From: Ktedonosporobacter rubrisoli
GTDB lineage: Bacteria; Chloroflexota; Ktedonobacteria; Ktedonobacterales; Ktedonobacteraceae
Length of the DNA: 64,000 bases
Assembly (NCBI RefSeq): GCF_004208415.1
Contig: NZ_CP035758.1
Coordinates: 10,292,001-10,356,000, forward strand
Reading direction: 5' to 3'
In this document: positions 55,499 to 63,597 of the stretch, in pieces
How positions within the stretch are numbered: the stretch's first letter is position 1
Layout of the letters: each line of letters starts with the position of its first letter
Translations under genes and position numbers: made by a program
Notes under the pieces: generated by a model
Databases searched by the model: none
Told to the model about the DNA's origin: nothing
Seen by the model: the letters and a program-made list of their open reading frames with translations, nothing else

Positions 55499-56974
55499 TT
55501 ACCCGTTCTCTGGTTCTGCCGAGCTGACGGTCGCGGATACTGTGGCTCCATCCAGCTCCTTCTTCTGAGCAATCTCAGACACCTTCTCAAGGATTTCCCC
55601 TTTTGTCTCGCTGCCGAGCAAAGCCACAGCTGCCACGCCGACAAGGCCAACGACGGCCACAAAAATATATGCCCGTGGAATGCCTCCACCTGTGGAGAGA
55701 ATAAACGACATAATGAAGGGAGCTAAAGCCCCTCCAAGAAAGCGACCAATGCCCTCAATAAAGCCTACTCCGGTCTCCCGTACTCGTGTGGGATATTGCT
55801 CAGCTCCATAAATCTTCAGAGCAGGATCTACTCCAATCCCAAAGAAAGAAAGGATGATGCCAGAGGCAAGACCCAGGAAAGCGATATGTGGCAGACCCAG
55901 CGCTTTTGTCAGCGTCCCTGTAGAGCCAAAGAGCACTGCACTGAGACAGGCAACGATCGTGAATAACAGGATGGTTGGTTTTCGCCCCCATCGCTCTACT
56001 ACAAATGTCTCTGCATATTTGCCGGGAATGGATGCTAGCACGATGATAGCCGTCACCAGGAAGGCATTTTTTACAGCGTACCCCTCTTTAATCAACACTG
56101 TTGGGGTATAGGTCTGAATAGCGTAGAAGAGGAAGAGGATACAGGAAAAAGCAATCCACATCATGAGCGTCCGCTTGAGGTAGGCACCTCGAAAGATCAT
56201 CCCGACCGGCACGACTTTTTCAGTGATAACAACTGCCGTTTCGCGTTCTGGTTCGGGCAACTTTTTCCCGGTACGACGTTCGATATACTCTTCGAGAGCA
56301 CTTACAATACGATTAGCAGATGCATGCCGACCTTTACTTTGTAACCAACGGGCCGATTCTGGCATGGCAAAGATCAGAACTGGGACAAAGAGGAGCGGGA
56401 GGCCACCAATGTAGAAGAGATAGCGCCAGCTATCGACGGGAAAGGCTGGCACGATCAAAAGGGCCAGTACGGGCGCAAGGAAGTAGCCAAATGACAAGAA
56501 GGAGTCCAGAATACCAGTCATCGCACCACGCAGACGACGTGGCATGTACTCTGAGGCAATCGCATAGGGAATAGGAAAGACAGCTCCCATCCCGAAACCA
56601 GAGATGAGCCGCAAGGCAAAAAGCAAGGGAATATTCGTGGCCAATCCGCAGAGGAAAGAAAAGACGGCGTACCATGCAGTACCAAAAATAAGCACCCTTT
56701 TGCGCCCAAATTGATCGGCAATCCAACTCGCCGGAACAATCGCGACGACAATGCCTAACGTCGAGGCAGCTACTAGCCAGCCTTGACTGAACGCATTTAG
56801 AGGATAGTGTTTATTGATAAGTGGCAATGCATTGCCGATAATGCCGATATCGTACGACTCGATGAACCAGGCGATACCAGCAAGCAACATGATGCGCACA
56901 ATGACCCAGTTCACTGGGAGCCGATCGATGCGCTCGGGGATGTTTTGTTGAAGTGACGTTTCATTCGTCATCAT
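55499..56974 (-). CDS. MFS transporter (sugar/aromatic-acid porter type)
   Basis: 491 residues from the ATG at 56974 with GAGGAG upstream; an in-frame start further up lacks support. Twelve hydrophobic segments. Family motifs: WIADQFGRKRVLIFGT between TM2 and TM3, YMPRRLRGAMTGILDSFLSF in the first half, and ERWGRKPTILLFTIVACLSA in the second half; QYPTRVRETGVGFIEGIGRF matches the metabolite:H+ symporter group. It probably imports an organic acid, perhaps the substrate of the nearby amidohydrolase. It lies 98 bases after the SSS gene. Confidence 0.85.
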   Translation of the reverse strand: MMTNETSLQQNIPERIDRLPVNWVIVRIMLLAGIAWFIESYDIGIIGNALPLINKHYPLNAFSQGWLVAASTLGIVVAIVPASWIADQFGRKRVLIFGTAWYAVFSFLCGLATNIPLLFALRLISGFGMGAVFPIPYAIASEYMPRRLRGAMTGILDSFLSFGYFLAPVLALLIVPAFPVDSWRYLFYIGGLPLLFVPVLIFAMPESARWLQSKGRHASANRIVSALEEYIERRTGKKLPEPERETAVVITEKVVPVGMIFRGAYLKRTLMMWIAFSCILFLFYAIQTYTPTVLIKEGYAVKNAFLVTAIIVLASIPGKYAETFVVERWGRKPTILLFTIVACLSAVLFGSTGTLTKALGLPHIAFLGLASGIILSFFGIGVDPALKIYGAEQYPTRVRETGVGFIEGIGRFLGGALAPFIMSFILSTGGGIPRAYIFVAVVGLVGVAAVALLGSETKGEILEKVSEIAQKKELDGATVSATVSSAEPENG

Positions 56975-57072
56975 GGTATGTAGCTCCTCGCCGCATGGTG
57001 CGCTGAGCAGCAAAACACGCATGCAATAATAGGGACAATAAGAATGCAGATTGCAAGCCACACAGGCACTCA

Positions 57073-58251
57073 TCAGCCATGTTTGCGCTCCATCGGCTCT
57101 TTGCTGATGGGAGCCTGCGAGAAAGCCGAATATCCTGAGCCTGGAACTCCCGTTTGTGGCCTCGTCGGGAGAGTGGGCATATCTGTCACTGTGTCGATCA
57201 TCGGTAGTGGAATAACCGGCATATCTTTATAATCTGCGGGTGTCGTTGTGTCCTTTCTTTCCCTGAGACCAATGGACCGAAAAAGCAGCGTACAGAGTAT
57301 CGTGAGCAGAAGGTTTACGATCAGTGCCACCAATCCTGTGTACACCTGTACTTGAGAGCCACCAAGCACAAATGGATACACCGAGCTGAAATGTTGTGAG
57401 GCAAGCATCCAGGTACCAAGCCCGATGCCTCCAATCAGCCCAACAATCAATGCTATTGTATGGAACCAGCGTGTGTATAGGCCAAGAAAGACAGCTGGCA
57501 AGGTTTGCCGTATCCAGACGCCGCCAGCAAGTTGCAGGTTACTGGCAAAAGCTGTGGGAAGAAACAGGATGAAGATCAATGCCCCAAATTTGACCAGGAA
57601 AGCTGCTATCTTCGCTGCGTTTGACTCTTCACGTTCGGTACTATTCGGGCGCACGTACGGGCGATAGATATTGCGGGTAAACAAATTCGCACAACCGATG
57701 GACATGATTGCCACAGGAACTAGCGCACTCACCGCAAGCGCAGCAAGTGCAAAGCCGGAGAACCACGCGGGGAACAGGTGAGAAGTAAAGAGCGCAAAGA
57801 TCACAGAATTAAAGTGGTAGATGGGCGAAGGTTGAATACCCATCGCAATAGCCACAAAGCCGAGAAAACCGCTCAAAGCAATCAAGATAATGAAGGCCAG
57901 CATCAAGATAGCATTACGCCGAATGACTTTGTTGCCGCGCGCGCTGAGCACGACAGTTAGCGTATGCGGATAGAGCAGGAAGGCCAGCGCAGAACTTAAG
58001 ACGGTGGTAGGATACGAAACCATCTGGGCCTTTGCTAGCGTCAGGTGAAATGCACCAGGATCTTGTATCGCCTTCCGACTCGCTTCAGCAAAGATAGTGC
58101 CAAAACCACCGAGTCTGCTAGGTAAGTAGAGAAACGCAATTACAATCGCGAGCCAGATCATCACTCCTTTGATGATAGCAATGGTGGCATCAGACCAGGA
58201 ATCTGGCTCAGTTTTGCTGGTCTCAAGCTGTTTGAGGGCTGTAACTCTCAT
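57073..58251 (-). CDS. Sodium:solute symporter family protein, N-terminally short
   Basis: 392 residues, whereas SSS transporters usually have about 480-560 and 12-13 TM helices. The visible part starts near the middle of the family: KGVMIWLAIVIAFLYLPSRL, then GGFGTIF; AMGIQPSPIYHFNSVIFALF; ALAVSALVPVAIMSIGCANL; and FTRNIYR. The first five or so helices, including part of the sodium site, are missing. There is no good ribosome binding site before the ATG. The long tail (residues about 345-392) is Pro/Thr/Met-rich. Probably a truncated, perhaps inactive transporter; a frameshifted 5' end was not found. Confidence 0.65.
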   Translation of the reverse strand: MRVTALKQLETSKTEPDSWSDATIAIIKGVMIWLAIVIAFLYLPSRLGGFGTIFAEASRKAIQDPGAFHLTLAKAQMVSYPTTVLSSALAFLLYPHTLTVVLSARGNKVIRRNAILMLAFIILIALSGFLGFVAIAMGIQPSPIYHFNSVIFALFTSHLFPAWFSGFALAALAVSALVPVAIMSIGCANLFTRNIYRPYVRPNSTEREESNAAKIAAFLVKFGALIFILFLPTAFASNLQLAGGVWIRQTLPAVFLGLYTRWFHTIALIVGLIGGIGLGTWMLASQHFSSVYPFVLGGSQVQVYTGLVALIVNLLLTILCTLLFRSIGLRERKDTTTPADYKDMPVIPLPMIDTVTDMPTLPTRPQTGVPGSGYSAFSQAPISKEPMERKHG

Positions 58252-59087
58252 CTTGGCAAAAAAATGTTAAAGGAGCAGCCCGATTCCACTTTGTTTAATG
58301 GAAAAGGGAATGGGACAACCTCATCACTATCCTGACAGAGAGGGCAGGTTGCATCTCGCATCATTTCCTGCCATTACCTTTTTGAAAATATCTTTACGGG
58401 CGAATACATAAAACAGCCTTGGAAAAGGTGCTGCTACCGCATGCTTCAGAAATTATAGAGTATTAGAAACTCTCTCGTACCCTTTTGTCCACCTTTCATT
58501 GGAAACAAAGCGCTATTGCCCTTATAATAAGAAAAAATGTCTATATTTCTTAATACCTTCAAATCTTTTCCTATATTAATACTTTGATTTTAATATGTCA
58601 ATAGATTTATTTGCTTACAGTAACTATTTAAAAAACTTCTGCGTTTTTTAACAAAACTTTTATATAACAAGCAAAGAGCATTTAATGCTGATGTGAAGGA
58701 GGTTGCGAAAGTTATTCTCTGGGCTGTTGGCCATTTCCTGACAAAGGGGTAGAACAGGATGTTCTCAGGTATTTTGTAACGCTTATCGACAGAGAATGAG
58801 GAGAAAAACAAGATCACTTCCTTTTCCTGTGCTTTCATCATTGAAGCAACAAATGAGTTCAGAAACTGTGGTCCTAAAACATTCTTTCCCATGCTTGTAT
58901 CATCTCTGGTGTCAGTACATCCAGGAGGCACTGCTATGATCGCCTCGCTGCAAATTCCACTTGACCTTGGTAGGGAAAAGGAACTGCCTCACGCGTAGCG
59001 CCCCTGTTGAGCTGAGCACTTGCTTATCTGACAACTCTATGACGGAGAAGAGTTTGTAGTAGTTTCTGGCTGTAATAAGTATATATC
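58252..59087. other. AT-rich region at the edge of the lanthipeptide locus
   Basis: Clearly richer in A and T than the surroundings, especially 58540-58690. A minus-strand open frame, 58590-58931, contains SFVASMMKAQEKEVILFFSS, which faintly recalls DsrE-like proteins, but the rest does not and it has no good start, so I do not call it. Probable foreign or decayed DNA. Confidence 0.35.
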
Positions 59088-59116
59088 TTGACACACGGCA
59101 TATAGGAATACATACT
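59088..59116 (+). promoter_or_regulatory. Candidate promoter of the lanthipeptide precursor
   Basis: Perfect TTGACA (59088-59093), a 17-base spacer and CATACT (59111-59116). A second -10-like TATAAT lies at 59162-59167 without a -35. The leader to the ATG at 59220 would be about 95 bases. Confidence 0.5.
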
Positions 59117-59219
59117 ATTCAATGACAATTATTCGCTAAAAGCACGTATTTATCCCTGCAGTATAATATTTAACAGAATTCCTCAATTTGTTATGGGGCA
59201 GAGTTCACGCTGAGATCTT

Positions 59220-59509
59220 ATGAAACGAGTGGACGAAACAGCAATACCACTCACAAGTGCATTTGGAGCGCAAATGAATCTTTTAGGTTTCTTACTCGCC
59301 CCTCTGTCACCTCTCTCCTGTCACCAGGTTGTAAGGGAGTTTGTTATTGTGACAAACCAAGTGCCTGTATACCTGGAGGAACAAAATATTCTTGCACGGT
59401 GGGTAATTGTTCAACGGGCCTTTATGTACAAGTAAATTTATATTTTGTGGATACGGAGGGCGACTGCCTCCCGCAGTGTGATTGTCTTGAACAATGTCCT
59501 TGCGCATAA
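59220..59509 (+). pseudogene. Candidate class I lanthipeptide precursor, split by a one-base frameshift
   Basis: The ATG at 59220 opens a leader-like frame (MKRVDETAIPLTSAFGAQM). Another frame, open from 59174 to the TAA at 59507, encodes a Cys/Ser/Thr-rich core without any start codon. It begins TRPSVTSLLSPGCKGVCYC and ends DCLEQCPCA, with 11 cysteines from the SPGC onward. The SPGC motif (59321-59332), preceded by Ser/Thr, matches ring B of nisin, subtilin and gallidermin. One extra T in the run at 59281-59284 or 59288-59290 joins leader and core into 96 residues. No clear FNLD leader box or strong ribosome binding site is seen. LanB and LanC genes next door would dehydrate Ser/Thr and form the thioether rings. 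Real mutation, programmed shift and sequencing error are all possible. Confidence 0.6.
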
Positions 59510-59623
59510 GTTAAGTGAGTAATTAAACTAAGCCTGGCTGTTTTCCCTTGGCGTGAAGATAATATCTGCGATATGGTTACCATCCCAAGAAATTTGGTTA
59601 GATGAAGACAAAGGAGAGCTATT

Positions 59624-59896
59624 ATGCCTACAAAGGGTAAACTTGAGAGTACTAACCAACCTAATCCTTTAGCAAGCGTACACGGTAAGCCAATGATTGG
59701 TATGGAAATGCCCGGCCTCCGTTATCTTGGACGTGTCATTATTGAGTTGTATGAGACAACAGATAAAGTTGAGCCTGATGACAGGAATCTTGTGACCTCC
59801 GTTGATACAGCTCAAGATGTGAACATAAGCTCGAAGACACTTCTCCAACGTGTTGCCAGTGCTATTTCTACCCAGGTTGCTAAAACTACAAAATAA
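59624..59896 (+). CDS. Small Cys-free protein in the lanthipeptide locus
   Basis: 90 residues with an excellent AAAGGAGAG site, 115 bases after the Cys-rich frame on the same strand. The N-terminus KLESTNQPNPLASVHGKPMI is followed by GMEMPGLRYLGRVIIELYET and a Ser/Thr-rich, Cys-free tail (NISSKTLLQRVASAISTQVA). Without Cys it cannot form lanthionines itself, but Ser/Thr could be dehydrated. It could be a second modified peptide, an immunity factor or a leader-binding helper. I do not recognise a family. Confidence 0.6.
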   Translation: MPTKGKLESTNQPNPLASVHGKPMIGMEMPGLRYLGRVIIELYETTDKVEPDDRNLVTSVDTAQDVNISSKTLLQRVASAISTQVAKTTK

Positions 59897-59929
59897 GCAT
59901 CTGGTGAAACATTTGAAAGGGAAGTGTAG

Positions 59930-60174
59930 AGTAGGGCAGATGGGGATTTTCTGGGCCGAAGGCCATGCATCTTTGCTGGCGAATGGTCTATTGATCGTCG
60001 CCGCCAGCAATGGTATCTATTGATCTCAGGAGGGCAAACTAAAGGGAACAGCCAGCGTGGGCGAACCATGCCTGGGCTCTTGTACGAATGGTCTTGTGTT
60101 TGCATCATGATCCTTCCTTGCTCGGTGATGCCGTCAATGACCGAGATATGGTCACGAGTCAATGGGACCTTCAA
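59930..60174 (-). mobile_element. Decayed IS630-like transposase fragment
   Basis: On the minus strand RDHISVIDGITEQGRIMMQT, then QDHSYKSPGMVR, resembles the central part of IS630-family transposases (the region around the second catalytic Asp). After that the frame is lost: the continuation appears in other frames, and no intact DDE set remains. Other frames of the same stretch contain possible continuations. No terminal repeats were found. Resemblance is by eye only. Confidence 0.4.
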
Positions 60175-60240
60175 GCTCGGCGTGTGGCTTACAGGAGCAG
60201 ACTATTGTTATGCACTTTTGCTCCCTGGCCCTGGCACAAA

Positions 60241-63200
60241 TTAGTGCGATGCTCGCTCTTGCTCTGCCTGTGCTTTAGATCTCATCAACAGGCTTTCCAA
60301 AGTGTATCTCCAAAAATGGTAGACGAGCTGTTCCTGTTGGCGATTTATTCCCAACAGACGATTACAATGCATATGGTTGAGGCTGTGCCAGATAGGCTCT
60401 AGAGGTCCCCAGAGGAGATCCAATGCAGAGAGGTGTTCGAGCTCATTTGTTAAAGAACGCACATACGATCGATGCGGTTCTAACAAGCGCAAGAGATCTG
60501 CAGGCTGTCTCCCCAGGTTGGAAGCATTAGAAAGGTGGGAAGCAGAAAGTAATTCACAATACCATTTACGCTGCGGGCGAAATTGCGCCTTGAAGGCGTA
60601 TTTGTCAGTATACCTATCAAGCCACTGCAAACGCAGTTGGGGCTCTACGCCCCACATAGTAGAAAATTGGTCAAGTAGAAAAACTGCAAGAGCTGTTGCA
60701 TCCAAGGAAACCTGCTGCATGGCCAGTGCACATAGACACTCACTTACTATTGTGCTATCTATACAAAATAATTGCTCAGCTAGTGCCATTGCATCCGGCC
60801 CTCCATAGCGCTCTATCTCCTGCTCATAGGTATCAACGCAATAACTGCGAATGCTCCCTTTCTGAGCAAGCTGTTGACTCCATTGAAGAAGTGTCATGAG
60901 CAATTCATAAGGATCAACATCAAGCTTACTATGAAAGCGCAGGCGCAGATGAGGATATGGATCATCGTAGCGAATGAAAAACCACATATCGATTTTGCCC
61001 TGCTCTCTCAGATTTTTGGCCATCGTGCGAATAGGCCCGGCTATCAATTCATCCTGTTGATAGTGAGCAACAAACCATTTAAGATAGCTCCAGCGTGTGC
61101 CAGGATAATGGCTGCGATCTTTCTGTCCGATCACAGGTCTGTGCGCAGTCAAGGAAGTCTTTAGCAAGGTTGGAGATCGTTGGGATGGTTGTTGGGAAAT
61201 ATTGGCCCCGCGCCGCAACAATGGTACAACAATCTCAGAGCAATAGGCAGCCCCTTGCTCATCATGCAGCCAGAGATGCTGAAAATCAGGTAGCATCTCT
61301 TGCAATATGACCACTTTGTCAGCAGCGCTGTTTATCTCTTCGAAGAGTTCGTTTACCAATATGGGATGTTCTAGGTCTAAGAGAAGTCGCCTATCTGACT
61401 CGACAAAGTAGACATAGCGTGGAACATGCCAACGTTCGCGCCATATCTGCAAGCCCCGAAATTGGCGAGCCTTGCGGCTCCCGTTCCCCGCTGCGGCGAT
61501 TGTGCTCTGCGTGAGATTCCACTGTGCCGGGCATAAGACAAGTGTTGAAGTGAGACTGGTTTTGATGACGACGCGTGGTAAAAATGGCATGTGAGCCAGT
61601 GCTCCCCAGGAAAAACTTTGCAAGCAAGGGGTGCCATCGCTGCCGATTTCTGATAAAAAGCGGCAAAGATTGGGGGCACTTTGTATATTAAGCATGTGGT
61701 TGGCCCGCACTATGACCTGTTTTGCTAAACGGAGTGAGCGCAGGTAGAAGCGATTATCCCTGATCCCAACCACCAGATCATTGAGATCAATGACCCGATC
61801 TGCTGGAAGCGAGGGAGTCGTTCCCACAGCAATCTCATATTCATACAAGGCAGGACGAATGGTCAGATTCGCTGCCCGAGCCTTGCGTGGTTGGTAGGTC
61901 AGTTCGACTAGAATAGCATCTTGAAAACATGCTTCCTCATGCCTGGCAAAGGATCGCAAACTTGCTCTACTTTTCTGATCCAGGATGTCGAAGAAACGCC
62001 CGAAAGTGCATCCGGCTGCTTGAGAGCCACAATTTCTGCTAATAATAGCAGCAAATTTTCCCTGGTCCAGATCAGACTGTGAGCGAGCTTGCAGCTGCAT
62101 ATAGATCTCTAGCGAAGGCGGTGCCTCTTCAAGTGCAGGTCTCCATTGCTCAAGTTGACGAACAAGGGCCTCAGTTAATTCTATCTCCTGCTTTCCACCA
62201 TGTAAGGCCTCTGCTAGCAGCGTTTGCAAAATACGTTCTCGCCGGGAATGGCTTTCTGGCGCAAGAAATTTACGCCTCTGATAGCATGGAAGAGGATGCT
62301 GATAGGTGTCAGGTGCATCCAATCCATTCTCAGGGCTAAGCAAATCAAGTAGCGGAACATCCACATGTTCACCATAGCGTGCACGAAAATGGGCTCGATA
62401 TTCCTGGAGGTGCTGTGGCCCTCGTGGCTGAGGAGACAGCCGTAAAAGAAGTTCGCCTGCATATGCTGCTATCTCGCCAATACGCGTATGTAGCGTAGAG
62501 GATTTGAGCTGGAGCGCTGCGTCTATCTGCAACGGAAATTGAAGCTGAGCACCAGATCCCAATCTCTTAAGGCTTTCACCAAGGCAATGCAGTGAGCGCC
62601 GGGAAGGAGTGTGGAACTTCGCGTCAAAAGCAGATAGTTGTTGCTTGATATGCTCAAGAGCGGTATGTAGCTGTCCTTGACCTTCTAATTGTGCTAGCAC
62701 ATGAGCAACGTAGTGGAGAGGAGATCCTTCGAGCAACGGAGGATGAAGCTGGCTGAGCAAGAAACGATGCTCCCATAATTGTTGCAGAAGCGTGTCTACA
62801 TGTGCGCTTGTGGCCTGTGGAAAGCTTTCTAAAAGCCGTGCGTGCAAATCTACATAGGCAATTTCCTGGCGCGCCAGTTCTAAGACGCGACGCACTACCG
62901 AAGTCGCGCTAAGAGAAATAGTACGATTATCATATCTTCCATAAGCATCAGCATACGGCAAAATAATGCGCTCGCCCGAAATATAGAGCGTTTGATTCGT
63001 GCGTAGACGTGACTGAGGAAGAAATGCCGGGCTTTTTTCAATTTCTTCGATCAGTGCTAATAACCAGTCCATATCCGGGAGAGTGCGAATATGATGAAAG
63101 GTCGGGACGGCCAGGATGAGCGCAGTTTGTGTATCGAATGTACCCGCTGCTACCCCAGCAAATAGACCGAAAGGTGTTGGGCGCGTACTCATACGAATCA

Positions 63201-63546
63201 GATAACGTAGGAAGCTAGCATAGCTGCGTTCAGTACGAGGGGATATTTTTTGCTCGGAGCCAGCAGAGCGGTTAAGGCTCGCAAGAAGAGCGGGGCTGGC
63301 GACCTCAAGAGCTAACTGAAGTTCTGGAGAATGCGCCAGCGTTTGTAGGAGAGAATAGCACTTTTGTTGCTGAGCATCTATTGTCGCGTCTACATCGTCC
63401 TCTGCGAGCGTCGAGATTGCAACAGATGTGTTTGTGGTGATCTCCTGGAAACGCGTGGCAGGTAATACAGGGGTGCGCAACATGTAAATAGCAGCAGGCT
63501 GATAAAGCGCGTAAGAAGAAATAGAGGGAGAAGTTTCCTCAGCCAT
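60241..63546 (-). CDS. Full-length class I lanthipeptide dehydratase LanB
   Basis: 1101 residues from the ATG at 63546 (AAGGAG 9 bases upstream; a TTG at 63552 is less likely). The N-terminal glutamylation domain shows the family signature RSYASFLRYLIRMSTRPTPF, then GLFAGVAAGTFD (about residues 110-145). The C-terminal elimination (SpaB_C/thiopeptide-type) domain includes WSYLKWFVAHYQQDELIAGP and WFFIRYDDPYPHLRLRFHSK. LanB uses glutamyl-tRNA to activate Ser/Thr of the precursor and then eliminates glutamate to give Dha/Dhb. It begins 51 bases after the LanC-like gene, so the two are co-transcribed. They converge on the precursor region. Confidence 0.93.
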   Translation of the reverse strand: MAEETSPSISSYALYQPAAIYMLRTPVLPATRFQEITTNTSVAISTLAEDDVDATIDAQQQKCYSLLQTLAHSPELQLALEVASPALLASLNRSAGSEQKISPRTERSYASFLRYLIRMSTRPTPFGLFAGVAAGTFDTQTALILAVPTFHHIRTLPDMDWLLALIEEIEKSPAFLPQSRLRTNQTLYISGERIILPYADAYGRYDNRTISLSATSVVRRVLELARQEIAYVDLHARLLESFPQATSAHVDTLLQQLWEHRFLLSQLHPPLLEGSPLHYVAHVLAQLEGQGQLHTALEHIKQQLSAFDAKFHTPSRRSLHCLGESLKRLGSGAQLQFPLQIDAALQLKSSTLHTRIGEIAAYAGELLLRLSPQPRGPQHLQEYRAHFRARYGEHVDVPLLDLLSPENGLDAPDTYQHPLPCYQRRKFLAPESHSRRERILQTLLAEALHGGKQEIELTEALVRQLEQWRPALEEAPPSLEIYMQLQARSQSDLDQGKFAAIISRNCGSQAAGCTFGRFFDILDQKSRASLRSFARHEEACFQDAILVELTYQPRKARAANLTIRPALYEYEIAVGTTPSLPADRVIDLNDLVVGIRDNRFYLRSLRLAKQVIVRANHMLNIQSAPNLCRFLSEIGSDGTPCLQSFSWGALAHMPFLPRVVIKTSLTSTLVLCPAQWNLTQSTIAAAGNGSRKARQFRGLQIWRERWHVPRYVYFVESDRRLLLDLEHPILVNELFEEINSAADKVVILQEMLPDFQHLWLHDEQGAAYCSEIVVPLLRRGANISQQPSQRSPTLLKTSLTAHRPVIGQKDRSHYPGTRWSYLKWFVAHYQQDELIAGPIRTMAKNLREQGKIDMWFFIRYDDPYPHLRLRFHSKLDVDPYELLMTLLQWSQQLAQKGSIRSYCVDTYEQEIERYGGPDAMALAEQLFCIDSTIVSECLCALAMQQVSLDATALAVFLLDQFSTMWGVEPQLRLQWLDRYTDKYAFKAQFRPQRKWYCELLSASHLSNASNLGRQPADLLRLLEPHRSYVRSLTNELEHLSALDLLWGPLEPIWHSLNHMHCNRLLGINRQQEQLVYHFWRYTLESLLMRSKAQAEQERASH

Positions 63547-63597
63547 AAGCAAGAACTCCTTTTCCTGTAGAGAGGCTATTTATTTCCTTTCCTTACG

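Noticed and set aside
58590..58931. Minus-strand 113-codon frame with a DsrE-like phrase
   Set aside because: The resemblance covers only about 20 residues, no start signal is present and the region is strongly AT-rich.
60020..60244. Plus-strand Cys-containing frame near lanB as a second lantibiotic precursor
   Set aside because: Only scattered Cys and no Ser/Thr-Cys ring pattern; the sequence is explained better as an IS630-like relic read on the other strand.
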